5,649 nucleotides of DNA. It comes from Maricaulis sp965657935. GTDB lineage: Bacteria > Pseudomonadota > Alphaproteobacteria > Caulobacterales > Maricaulaceae. The stretch's first letter is position 1, and the number at the start of each line of letters is the position of its first letter. This document shows positions 1 to 5,649 of the stretch, one piece after another. The position numbers and the translations under genes are program-made. Where the stretch lies: contig CBFHQE010000147.1 of assembly GCA_965657935.1 (NCBI GenBank), forward strand, positions 1 through 5,649, read 5' to 3'. The notes beneath the pieces are model-generated. The model worked only from the letters and a program-made list of their open reading frames with translations, was not told where the DNA came from and did no database searches.

Positions 1-1
1 T

Positions 2-184
2 TCTTTCCTGGGGCGTCTGGGCATTGGCGGGACCTCCACGCGGGATCTTGCTGACCGTCTTTCCGATCATGCCGTGGACAAGGCCCTGGCCGGTGTATTC
101 TATTATGTCGGCCAGGAAGAGCGCGCGATCCGTCGTGATCCGCTGGGCCAGGCATCCTCCATTCTCAGGCGGGTTTTCGGCTAG
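2..184 (+). CDS. DUF4197 family protein, C-terminal fragment (5' end outside window)
   Basis: An open frame enters from the left edge and ends at TAG 182-184, giving 60 residues with no start in the window. The stretch AVDKALAGVFYYVGQEERAI (fragment residues 24-43), followed by an RRDP turn and a closing RRVFG, matches what I remember of the C-terminal end of DUF4197 proteins: D-x-A-L-x-G-[LV]-F, then EE-x-x-IR-x-(D/N)P, then a LL(K/R)(K/R)VF tail. The family usually has about 220-250 residues with an N-terminal signal peptide, so roughly three quarters of the gene lies upstream. Its function is unknown to me. The stop codon interlocks with that of the convergent arfB, leaving no intergenic space and no room for a separate terminator. 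The family call rests on the tail pattern only. Confidence 0.75.
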   Translation, partial: SFLGRLGIGGTSTRDLADRLSDHAVDKALAGVFYYVGQEERAIRRDPLGQASSILRRVFG

Positions 185-600
185 TCGTCAGACGCCGGTC
201 TGCGCCGCGAAGCCTTGAGGCCGGACCTTTGCATCTTGGATTCCTTGTGGCGTCGAACGGACGCCAGGCTGGGGCGCGACTTCTTGCGCGGCTTGGGCGC
301 TGTCAGACAGCGTTCAATGAGGTTGCGCAGACGTTCGCGCGCCTCGGCCCGGTTACGTTCGCGTGAACGTGAGCTTTCGGCCCGGATCAGCACTTCCCCG
401 CCCAGCGTCATGCGCGACCCGGCCAGCTTTTTCAGACGCGCTTTCTGATCGGCGGTCAGGTCTCGGTTTTCCTGCGCATTGAAGCGGATCTGGATGGCGC
501 TCTCGGTCTTGTTCACATGCTGACCGCCGGCACCGGAGGCCCGCATGTAACGCTCCTCGATTTCCGCCTCGTCGATCACCAATGTGTCGGTGATACGCAT
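181..600 (-). CDS. arfB: Peptidyl-tRNA hydrolase ArfB (YaeJ), ribosome rescue factor
   Basis: ArfB enters the A site of ribosomes stalled on mRNA without a stop codon and hydrolyses the peptidyl-tRNA independently of tmRNA. The 139-residue product matches the usual length of about 140 (E. coli YaeJ is 140). The release-factor catalytic domain shows the signature ASGAGGQHVNKTESAIQIRF at residues 21-40, with the GGQ tripeptide at 25-27. The C-terminal part, from about residue 101, is strongly basic and low in complexity (KPRKKSRP, RRHKESK, LKASRRRP), as expected of the tail that lies in the mRNA entry channel. There is no codon-recognition domain, which separates it from RF1 and RF2. The ATG lies 4 nt after the purN stop and its Shine-Dalgarno sequence is weak, so translation probably depends on purN. 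It is the last gene of the purM-purN-arfB unit and meets the DUF4197 gene tail to tail. Confidence 0.93.
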   Translation of the reverse strand: MRITDTLVIDEAEIEERYMRASGAGGQHVNKTESAIQIRFNAQENRDLTADQKARLKKLAGSRMTLGGEVLIRAESSRSRERNRAEARERLRNLIERCLTAPKPRKKSRPSLASVRRHKESKMQRSGLKASRRRPASDD

Positions 601-604
601 CAGC

Positions 605-1255
605 CTAGTCGTGCGGGTTCATCAGCAGGTCGGCGCCAAACTCGCGGACCTGCAGGCGGACCCGTTCGCCTGCCACGCGGGCCTTTCCGGAGCAGGCGAG
701 GGCGATGCATTGCGGATAGAGCTGGTGTTCCGCTTCCAGCACGCGTGCGGCCAGCGTGTCCGGCGTGTCGCCATGCAGGACGGGTACGGCAGCCTGGCCG
801 ATGATCGGTCCGTCATCCATTTCCGGGCGCACATAGTGCACGGTGCAGCCATGGATGCGGACACCGGCCTCCAGCGCACGCTCATGCGTGTGCAGGCCCT
901 TGAAGGAGGGCAGGAGGGACGGGTGAACATTGATCAGCAGATCGCGCCACTTCTCGGTGAAGAAGGGCGTCAGGATGCGCATGAAACCGGCCAGGCAGAC
1001 GATGCGGGCGCCGTATAGGCGGATCAGCGTGTCCAGCGCCTTCTCGAATTCCTCGCGGGTCTCGTAGTCGCGGTGATTGAGCACTTCGGTCTCGATACCG
1101 CGTTCCTCGGCCCATGCCAGACCGGCCGCGTCGGGATTATTGGAGACGACGAGTGCGATCTCGGCCGGATAGTCCTCGGCCTGGGCCGCTTCGATAATTG
1201 CCTGCATGTTCGAGCCGCGCCCGGAAATGAGCACGGCGATCTTGGTCTTCGCCAT
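605..1255 (-). CDS. purN: Phosphoribosylglycinamide formyltransferase (GAR transformylase)
   Basis: PurN transfers the formyl group of 10-formyltetrahydrofolate to glycinamide ribonucleotide, step 3 of de novo purine synthesis, in the cytoplasm. With the start at 1255 the protein has 216 residues, close to E. coli PurN (212). Visible motifs are the phosphate-binding loop ISGRGSNMQAI (10-20), the active-site segment INVHPSLLPSFKG (108-120) with N109 and H111 matching E. coli N106 and H108, and MDDGP with D147 matching D144. All three catalytic residues are therefore present with a constant offset of 3. The frame stays open to an ATG at 1303, but that adds 16 residues overlapping purM. The internal start, MAKTKIAVLISG, fits the family N-terminus and is preceded by a modest AGAGA about 5 nt away. 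It starts 22 nt after the purM stop and is surely cotranscribed with it. Confidence 0.97.
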   Translation of the reverse strand: MAKTKIAVLISGRGSNMQAIIEAAQAEDYPAEIALVVSNNPDAAGLAWAEERGIETEVLNHRDYETREEFEKALDTLIRLYGARIVCLAGFMRILTPFFTEKWRDLLINVHPSLLPSFKGLHTHERALEAGVRIHGCTVHYVRPEMDDGPIIGQAAVPVLHGDTPDTLAARVLEAEHQLYPQCIALACSGKARVAGERVRLQVREFGADLLMNPHD

Positions 1256-1277
1256 CTTGATCTCTTTTCGGGCTCTG

Positions 1278-2318
1278 TCAGGCCGACTGGAGGGTGCCGA
1301 CAATCATGCCGGTCTCGCCGGCTTCTGCAAGTTGCGCGATTGCCGCATCGACGTCCTTTTCAGCGACGCTGATCAGCATGCCGATACCGCAATTGAAGGT
1401 GCGATGCATTTCCTCACGCGCGATGCCACCGGTTTCCTCGATCCACTTGAAGACCGGCGGAAGCTCGAAGCTTGAATAGTCGATGACCGGGACCAGCGTG
1501 TCCGGCGTCATGCGCGGCGGATTTTCGATCAGGCCACCCCCGGTGATGTGCGCCAGACCATTGGCCAGTCCGGATTTGATCAGCGGCAGACAGGATTTCA
1601 CATAGAGACGCGTCGGCGCGAGCAGGGCCTCGCCCAGCGTCTGGCCGGGTGCGAAGGGTGCTTCATCGCTCCAGTCGAGACCGGAGATCTCGACAACCTT
1701 GCGCACCAGGGAATAGCCGTTCGAGTGCACACCGGACGAGGCGAGGCCGATCAGTACATCACCGGCCTGCATGCGGTCATGGTCCGGCAGGAGGCGGCCG
1801 CGTTCAGCGGCGCCGACAACAAACCCGGCAAGATCGAAATCATCGCCCTCATACATGCCCGGCATTTCGGCGGTCTCACCACCAATCAGGGCGCAACCAC
1901 TTTCACGGCAACCGGCAGCGATGCCGGACACAATGTCAGCGCCGCGGGCGGGGTCCAGCTTGGATGTCGCCAGATAGTCCAGGAAGAAGAGCGGCTCGGC
2001 GCCCTGGGCCAGGATGTCGTTGACGCACATGGCAACCAGGTCGATGCCAACCGTATCCAGCTTGCCCGTTGCGATGGCCAATTTGAGCTTGGTTCCCACA
2101 CCATCCGTGCCGGAAATCAGGATCGGGTCTTCATATCCCGCCGCCTTCAGATCGAAGGCGCCGCCAAATCCGCCCAGATCCGCCGCCGCGCCAGGGCGTC
2201 GTGTGGAGGCTGCCAGCGGCTTGATGCGATCCACCAGCGCGTCACCGGCATCGATGTCGACACCACTGTCTGCGTAGGTCAGTCCGTTGGTTTTGCCGGA
2301 AGGCGCGTTGCTGGACAT
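1278..2318 (-). CDS. purM: Phosphoribosylformylglycinamidine cyclo-ligase (AIR synthetase)
   Basis: PurM closes the imidazole ring of FGAM with ATP to give aminoimidazole ribonucleotide, step 5 of de novo purine synthesis, in the cytoplasm. The 346-residue product (E. coli 345) is collinear with the family. It shows YADSGVDIDAGDALVDRIK (15-33), the ATP-site loop SGTDGVGTKLKLA (69-81), GIDLVAMCVND (91-101), GGETAEMPGMY (146-156), SSGVHSNGYSLVR (194-206), HITGGGLIENPPR (257-269) and TFNCGIGM (307-314). An upstream in-frame ATG at 2375 would add 19 residues (MKAALHCTPRKFYRPQGIT) that the family lacks. The ATG at 2318 has AGGGA 6 nt upstream and is chosen. It is the first gene of a leftward unit with purN and arfB and diverges from the DUF2066 gene. 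No key motif is missing. Confidence 0.97.
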   Translation of the reverse strand: MSSNAPSGKTNGLTYADSGVDIDAGDALVDRIKPLAASTRRPGAAADLGGFGGAFDLKAAGYEDPILISGTDGVGTKLKLAIATGKLDTVGIDLVAMCVNDILAQGAEPLFFLDYLATSKLDPARGADIVSGIAAGCRESGCALIGGETAEMPGMYEGDDFDLAGFVVGAAERGRLLPDHDRMQAGDVLIGLASSGVHSNGYSLVRKVVEISGLDWSDEAPFAPGQTLGEALLAPTRLYVKSCLPLIKSGLANGLAHITGGGLIENPPRMTPDTLVPVIDYSSFELPPVFKWIEETGGIAREEMHRTFNCGIGMLISVAEKDVDAAIAQLAEAGETGMIVGTLQSA

Positions 2319-2324
2319 GGTGAT

Positions 2325-2329
2325 TCCCT
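2325..2329 (-). promoter_or_regulatory. Ribosome binding site of purM, decides the start
   Basis: On the minus strand AGGGA lies 6 nt before the ATG at 2318. It supports this start over the in-frame ATG at 2375, which would put this site inside the coding sequence. A GANTC site (2322-2326) overlaps it. Confidence 0.7.
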
Positions 2330-2351
2330 GGGGCCTGTAAAATTTGCGCGG

Positions 2352-2380
2352 AGTACAGTGCAAAGCGGCTTTCAAAGCAA
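2352..2380 (-). promoter_or_regulatory. Weak candidate promoter for purM-purN-arfB
   Basis: On the minus strand TTGCTT (2375-2380) and TGTACT (2352-2357) are 17 nt apart. The first matches TTGACA at 3 of 6 positions and the second matches TATAAT at 4 of 6. Transcription would start near 2345 and leave a leader of about 27 nt with the AGGGA site in place. The repeats of this region fall in and around it. The match is poor and the true promoter may lie elsewhere in the intergenic region. Confidence 0.25.
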
Positions 2381-2389
2381 GTCATGGGC

Positions 2390-2417
2390 TTCACGCGTGA
2401 CAGTGTCAGGGTATAGT
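2390..2417 (+). promoter_or_regulatory. Probable sigma70-type promoter of the DUF2066-hdaA-ppk unit
   Basis: TTCACG (2390-2395, 4 of 6 matches to TTGACA) and TATAGT (2412-2417, 5 of 6 matches to TATAAT) are separated by 16 nt. Transcription would begin near 2424, about 23 nt before the GTG start at 2447 and just downstream of the alternative ATG at 2420. The promoter position therefore argues against that ATG. Confidence 0.45.
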
Positions 2418-2435
2418 GCATGCAAATAACGTCAT

Positions 2436-2440
2436 GGGAG
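2436..2440 (+). promoter_or_regulatory. Ribosome binding site that sets the GTG start of the DUF2066 gene
   Basis: GGGAG lies 6 nt before GTG 2447-2449, at ideal spacing. No comparable purine-rich site precedes the in-frame ATG at 2420, where the upstream sequence is the -10 box. Confidence 0.65.
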
Positions 2441-2446
2441 TGCGTC

Positions 2447-3538
2447 GTGCGTTCTATTGTTTCTGCCATTTGCCTGGCCATCACAGCTTTTTCCGTTGCC
2501 CAGGCCGATGACCCGTACACGGTGACGAATGTCTCCATCGATGCCAGCGCAGACAATGCGTTGACCGCGCAGACCGAAGCGATGCGCCAGGGCCAGGAAT
2601 TGGCGGTGCACCGGCTCATCGAACGATTGACCTTGGAGGAGGATCGTTTCGAGACGGCGTTCGACTTTACACCGCGCATGAATGAATTCGGCGAAATGGT
2701 TCAGGAGAATGCCCTGGACCTGTCGGTGGTGGCGGAAATGATTTCCGGTATCGAGATCCAGAACGAGCAACGCAGCGCAACACGTTATCTTGCGGAACTG
2801 ACGATCAGTTTCGATCCGCGCGTCGTCGAACGCATCTTCTCCAGCTATGCCGTGCCTTACGTTGAATCCCAGTCTCGGCCGATGATGGTATTGCCGATCT
2901 ACAATCAGGCCGGCCAGTTCCAGTTGTGGGAAGACAATGTCTGGCGTGCGGCCTGGAACGGGCAGAATTTTTCCAACGCCCTGACCCCCATGTTTGTGCC
3001 GGCTGAAGGCGAAGCCTTGTTGAGCGCTCGCGACGCGCTGACCCTGAATGAGCCGGCTCTGGCGGCCCTGGCATCCGCTTACAATGTAAACCGCATCGCC
3101 GTTTTGCGCGCCGAAGAGCGGGACGGCGTCCGTATGTTCGGAGGCTATCTGGTCAATATCGCGTCTGACGGCGCGTTCGAGGTCTCCACCTGGGGACCGG
3201 AAACCGTGTTTGGCGGCTGGCGTGATGCTGCAAGCCGTTTTGTCTTCGAACGTGAAACGGATTGGAAACAGCAATCCATCGTGCGCGACCTGGAGACCGA
3301 GGAGTTCCGTGTCACCGTTCTTTACGGCGGTCTTGGCGAATGGCGCAGCTTGCAAGGGGCCCTGACGGGAACCTCTCTGGTTGAAGATGCGCGCCTGGAC
3401 GCGATGTCCCGAGATGGCGCGCTGATGACGGTCAATTTTCGCGGTGCGCGCGAACAGCTGATTTCCGAGCTTGCCGAACGTGGTGCGGTGTTGGAGGAAC
3501 AGCCGGAGCTGGGCTGGATCATCCGGACGGCGTTCTAG
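2447..3538 (+). CDS. Secreted DUF2066 family protein of unknown function
   Basis: The 363-residue product begins with a clear Sec signal peptide: MRS, a hydrophobic core IVSAICLAITAFSV, and AQA at 18-20 just before DD, with no lipobox cysteine. It should be periplasmic or otherwise exported. Residues 24-60 (YTVTNVSIDASADNALTAQT, then GQELAVHRLIERL) have the form of the DUF2066 N-terminal domain. The middle part has a PMMVLPIYN strand and an LWEDNVWRAAW segment (146-170), then LAALASAYNVNRIAVLRA (205-222). The C-terminal part (about 286-363) ends with GLGEWRSLQGALTG and an LGWIIR strand. The start is GTG 2447 rather than ATG 2420 (10 codons longer, 9 extra residues), because only the GTG has a ribosome binding site and gives a signal peptide directly at the N-terminus. 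No catalytic motif is visible and the function is unknown. It leads a unit with hdaA, 21 nt downstream, and diverges from purM. The DUF2066 assignment is from remembered family shape and gene neighbourhood. Confidence 0.85.
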   Translation: MRSIVSAICLAITAFSVAQADDPYTVTNVSIDASADNALTAQTEAMRQGQELAVHRLIERLTLEEDRFETAFDFTPRMNEFGEMVQENALDLSVVAEMISGIEIQNEQRSATRYLAELTISFDPRVVERIFSSYAVPYVESQSRPMMVLPIYNQAGQFQLWEDNVWRAAWNGQNFSNALTPMFVPAEGEALLSARDALTLNEPALAALASAYNVNRIAVLRAEERDGVRMFGGYLVNIASDGAFEVSTWGPETVFGGWRDAASRFVFERETDWKQQSIVRDLETEEFRVTVLYGGLGEWRSLQGALTGTSLVEDARLDAMSRDGALMTVNFRGAREQLISELAERGAVLEEQPELGWIIRTAF

Positions 3539-3559
3539 GCGTTCCTGACGGGTCAAAGA

Positions 3560-4255
3560 ATGACTGAGCAACTGGCGCTGGATCTGCCCGTCGAGGTCGA
3601 TTTCAGCCCTGAAAGCTATATCGCAAGCCCCGCCAACCAGGACGCACGTGCGGCCCTGAACCGTTGGCGTGACTGGCCCGACCGCCGCATGGCGCTGATC
3701 GGTCCTGAGGGGGCGGGCAAATCCCATCTCAGCCATATCTGGGCCTGGCAGATGGAGGCCCGGATCTGTACGCCGGACACCTTGGCCGCAACTCTGGAAG
3801 AGCTGCCCAGTGGCGCAGCCCTGGTGGTAGAGGCGCTCGATGGCGCACTTCCGGAACAGGCGCTGTTTCACGCCATTAACCGCGCTTCCGAGGCCGATAT
3901 CAGCGCCTTGCTTTTGACCGGCCGGACCCCGCCGGCGCAGTGGTGCGCTCAGCTGCCTGACCTGGTTTCCCGACTTCGTGCGACGCCACAGGTCGCGCTT
4001 GCGGAGCCGGATGATGAAATGCTGACGGCACTGATGCAGAAACATCTCCAGGACCGACGGGCGCCGGTCAAGGAGGGTGTGATCGAGTATCTTCTGCCGC
4101 GCATGGAACGCTCGGTCAGGGCGGCGCGGTTGATCGTGGAGCGCATGGACAAACGCGCACTGGTCAAGCAAACCCCCATTACGCGGGCGATTGCCCGCGA
4201 AACCCTGGAAACCTGGTATCAAACGGAGTTTGAGGATGACCTCGCCGGCAGTTGA
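3560..4255 (+). CDS. hdaA: DnaA-related regulator HdaA (regulatory inactivation of DnaA)
   Basis: Hda proteins bind the DNA-loaded sliding clamp and stimulate ATP hydrolysis by DnaA, preventing re-initiation of replication. The 231-residue protein has QLALDLP at residues 4-10, which fits the clamp-binding motif at the Hda N-terminus (QLSLPL in E. coli). One AAA+ module follows: Walker A GPEGAGKSHL (48-57, K54), a Walker B-like VVEALDG (89-95), sensor 1 LLLTGRTPP (117-125), LPDLVSRL (132-139) with R138 at the arginine-finger position, and a lid with R187 at the sensor 2 position (MERSVRAARL). There is no DnaA domain IV for DNA binding, so this is Hda and not DnaA. The Walker B segment is unusual: E91 and A92 stand where acidic pairs are common. 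The start ATG has only a weak upstream GACGGG. It lies 21 nt after the DUF2066 gene, and its last 20 nt overlap ppk. Confidence 0.93.
   Translation: MTEQLALDLPVEVDFSPESYIASPANQDARAALNRWRDWPDRRMALIGPEGAGKSHLSHIWAWQMEARICTPDTLAATLEELPSGAALVVEALDGALPEQALFHAINRASEADISALLLTGRTPPAQWCAQLPDLVSRLRATPQVALAEPDDEMLTALMQKHLQDRRAPVKEGVIEYLLPRMERSVRAARLIVERMDKRALVKQTPITRAIARETLETWYQTEFEDDLAGS
4225..4228 (+). promoter_or_regulatory. Ribosome binding site of ppk inside the hdaA coding sequence
   Basis: GGAG lies 7 nt before the ppk ATG at 4236, within the last codons of hdaA. It fixes the ppk start and places initiation where ribosomes are finishing hdaA, a layout typical of translational coupling. Confidence 0.65.
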
Positions 4256-5649
4256 CAATACCGAGATCGAGGCGTTGAAGACCTCGCCATCCCGCTTCCT
4301 CAACCGGGAGCTTTCCTGGCTGCGCTTCAACATGCGGGTCATTGAAGAGGCGCAGAATCCGGCCTTGCCCGTTTTTGAACGGCTGCGCTTCCTGTCGATT
4401 TCTGCCAGCAATCTGGATGAGTTCTACATGGTGCGTGTGGCGGGCCTGCGTGCCTTGGTGCGGAATGGCGTGACCCGGCCCAGCATTGATGGATTGACCC
4501 CGGGCGAGCAGATCGAGCAAATTCACGTGCTCGCCAGTGAGCTGATGGGCAAGCAACAGGCCTTGTGGAATCATCTGCGTGACGAAATGCGTGAACACGG
4601 CGTGTCCGTACAGTCCGCCGCAGAGCTCTCGAAGACCGATGAAGCCTGGCTGCGTGGGGATTTCCTGTCCCACACCCTGCCGGTCATCACGCCGATGGCC
4701 ATCGACCCGGCGCACCCGTTCCCGTTTATTCCCAATCTGGGTTTCGCCCTGGCCCTGCATCTGCGCAACAAGAAGACCTCAAAGGAAATGTATGCGCTGA
4801 TCCCTATGCCCAGCGGGGTACGTCGCTTTGTGGAATTGCCGACACGTTCGGTGAATGAACGCGGCCGTCCCGAGCGCCGCTTCATCCCGCTGGAAACCGT
4901 GATGGCGATGTATCTGGACACGCTGTTTCCCGGACATGATGTGCTGGCGCAGGGGGCGTTTCGCGTCATCCGTGACAGCGATATCGAGGTCGAGGAAGAA
5001 AGCGAAGATCTGGTTCTTGAGTTTGAAAAGGTTCTCAAACAGCGCCGCCGCGGTGTCATTGTCCGTTTGAAAATGGACGCGGCAATGCCGGAATACCTGC
5101 GCGATTTCATTCTCGCGCATCTCAATGCCGAGGATCAGGACGTGGTTCCGATTTCGGGTATTCTCGGCCTGTCCCAGACCAATGAACTGATCCCCGACGA
5201 CAAGCCGGACCAGCTCTACCAGTCCTATGAACCCCGTTACCCCGAACGCGTGATGGATCACGGCGGTGATTGTTTCGCGGCCATCAAGGAAAAGGACATT
5301 GTCGTCCATCACCCCTATGAGAGTTTCAATGTGGTGGTGGAGTTTCTGCGTCAGGCCGCAGCTGATCCCGATGTGGTGGCGATCAAGCAGACGCTTTATC
5401 GCACGTCCAAGAACTCGCCAATTGTGGCTGCCCTGGTGGAAGCGGCTGAGTCCGGCAAGAATGTTACTGCTCTTGTTGAACTGAAGGCGCGTTTTGACGA
5501 GGAAGCAAACCTGAAATGGGCGCGCGATCTCGAGCGCGCGGGTGTCCAGGTCGTCTACGGTTTCATAGAGTACAAGACCCACGCCAAGATCTCGCTGGTG
5601 GTCCGCCGTGAAGGCAATGATCTGCGTACCTATTCCCACTTCGGTACTG
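4236..5649 (+). CDS. ppk1: Polyphosphate kinase 1, N-terminal 471 residues (3' end outside window)
   Basis: Ppk1 reversibly transfers the ATP gamma-phosphate to inorganic polyphosphate through a phosphohistidine intermediate. The frame from ATG 4236 stays open to the window edge. The N-terminal domain shows FLNRELSWLRFN (21-32) and SASNLDEFYMVRV (56-68), where N59 corresponds to E. coli N45. The first phospholipase D-like domain shows QTLYRTS (385-391) with R389 matching R375, LVELKARFDEEAN (413-425) with R419 matching R405, and KTHAK (447-451) with H449 matching the phosphorylated H435. YSHFGT ends the visible part with H468 matching H454. The offset to E. coli is 14 throughout, so the visible part is intact and collinear. 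E. coli Ppk has 688 residues, so about a third, including the second catalytic domain, is missing only because the window stops. It overlaps hdaA by 20 nt. Confidence 0.97.
   Translation, partial: MTSPAVDNTEIEALKTSPSRFLNRELSWLRFNMRVIEEAQNPALPVFERLRFLSISASNLDEFYMVRVAGLRALVRNGVTRPSIDGLTPGEQIEQIHVLASELMGKQQALWNHLRDEMREHGVSVQSAAELSKTDEAWLRGDFLSHTLPVITPMAIDPAHPFPFIPNLGFALALHLRNKKTSKEMYALIPMPSGVRRFVELPTRSVNERGRPERRFIPLETVMAMYLDTLFPGHDVLAQGAFRVIRDSDIEVEEESEDLVLEFEKVLKQRRRGVIVRLKMDAAMPEYLRDFILAHLNAEDQDVVPISGILGLSQTNELIPDDKPDQLYQSYEPRYPERVMDHGGDCFAAIKEKDIVVHHPYESFNVVVEFLRQAAADPDVVAIKQTLYRTSKNSPIVAALVEAAESGKNVTALVELKARFDEEANLKWARDLERAGVQVVYGFIEYKTHAKISLVVRREGNDLRTYSHFGT

Larger units (their letters stand above)
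2319..2446. promoter_or_regulatory. Divergent intergenic control region between purM and the DUF2066 gene
   Basis: These 128 bp separate two divergent start codons and hold the only substantial non-coding DNA in the window. Visible elements are a good rightward -35/-10 pair, a poor leftward candidate, ribosome binding sites for both flanking genes, a GATTC (GANTC) site at 2322-2326, and a cluster of TTTGC/GCAAA and CAAAGC repeats between 2343 and 2378. Both units must start here, since the genes diverge, so shared regulation is possible. No riboswitch fold or terminator was recognised. Confidence 0.7.

Noticed and set aside
185..240. Possible terminator hairpin in the arfB 3' end (small GCCT/AGGC stem)
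   Set aside because: The stem is only about 4 bp, lies in coding sequence and has no T-run after it, so it is not a credible intrinsic terminator.
1256..1303. Extended purN start at ATG 1303
   Set aside because: It would overlap purM by 26 nt and add 16 charged residues ahead of the conserved MAKTKIAVLISG beginning of the family.
2319..2375. Extended purM start at ATG 2375
   Set aside because: The added 19 residues are absent from the family, and a proper AGGGA ribosome binding site precedes ATG 2318 instead.
1548..2429. A 293-codon plus-strand frame opposite purM
   Set aside because: It mirrors purM, which has every family motif. The frame has no signal peptide, domain or ribosome binding site that I can recognise.
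2432..4411. A 659-codon open frame on the minus strand opposite the DUF2066 gene, hdaA and the start of ppk
   Set aside because: It runs across three well-supported genes on the other strand, its translation is rich in Arg, Gln, His and Gly without recognisable motifs, and it has no family resemblance. Long antisense frames are common in GC-biased coding DNA.
4779..5639. A 286-codon minus-strand frame opposite ppk
   Set aside because: The plus strand here encodes Ppk1 with its active-site residues in place, so the antisense frame is a by-product of codon bias.
1..5649. Search for mobile elements, CRISPR arrays, defence genes, tRNA or other RNA genes
   Set aside because: Genes are tightly packed housekeeping genes with uniform composition; no transposase, spaced repeats, tRNA-like fold or integration site was seen.

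Overview
This is ordinary core chromosome of an alphaproteobacterium, most likely a Caulobacterales or Hyphomonadaceae type such as a Maricaulis or Caulobacter relative. The base composition looks GC-rich (about 60% by eye), every gene is a housekeeping gene, HdaA sits directly before Ppk1, and GANTC (the CcrM methylation site of this group) is scarce. The species cannot be fixed from the window. I see no mobile element, RNA gene, CRISPR array or phage gene.

The layout is two divergent transcription units around one short control region, with a fragment of a third gene at the left edge. At the left, the last 60 codons of a DUF4197 protein run rightward and end on a CTAG that also supplies the stop codon of the convergent gene arfB. 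On the minus strand, reading leftward from about 2318, come purM (AIR synthetase), purN (GAR transformylase) and arfB (ribosome-rescue hydrolase). Their gaps are 22 and 4 nt, so they are probably one operon. PurN and PurM catalyse steps 3 and 5 of de novo purine synthesis; arfB appears to be a passenger.

The divergent intergenic region (2319-2446) carries a plausible sigma70 promoter facing right, a weaker one facing left, several TTTGC/GCAAA-type repeats, and a GANTC site overlapping the purM ribosome binding site. Rightward from it come a secreted DUF2066 protein of unknown function (start reassigned to GTG at 2447), hdaA (the DnaA-related regulator that acts with the sliding clamp to inactivate DnaA-ATP) and ppk1 (polyphosphate kinase, cut by the window end after its first catalytic histidine). 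hdaA and ppk1 overlap by 20 nt, which suggests translational coupling.

No new system is evident. The points most worth a second look are the DUF2066 protein tied to hdaA and purM, the hdaA-ppk1 overlap, the degenerate Walker B segment of HdaA, and the GANTC site on the purM ribosome binding site.
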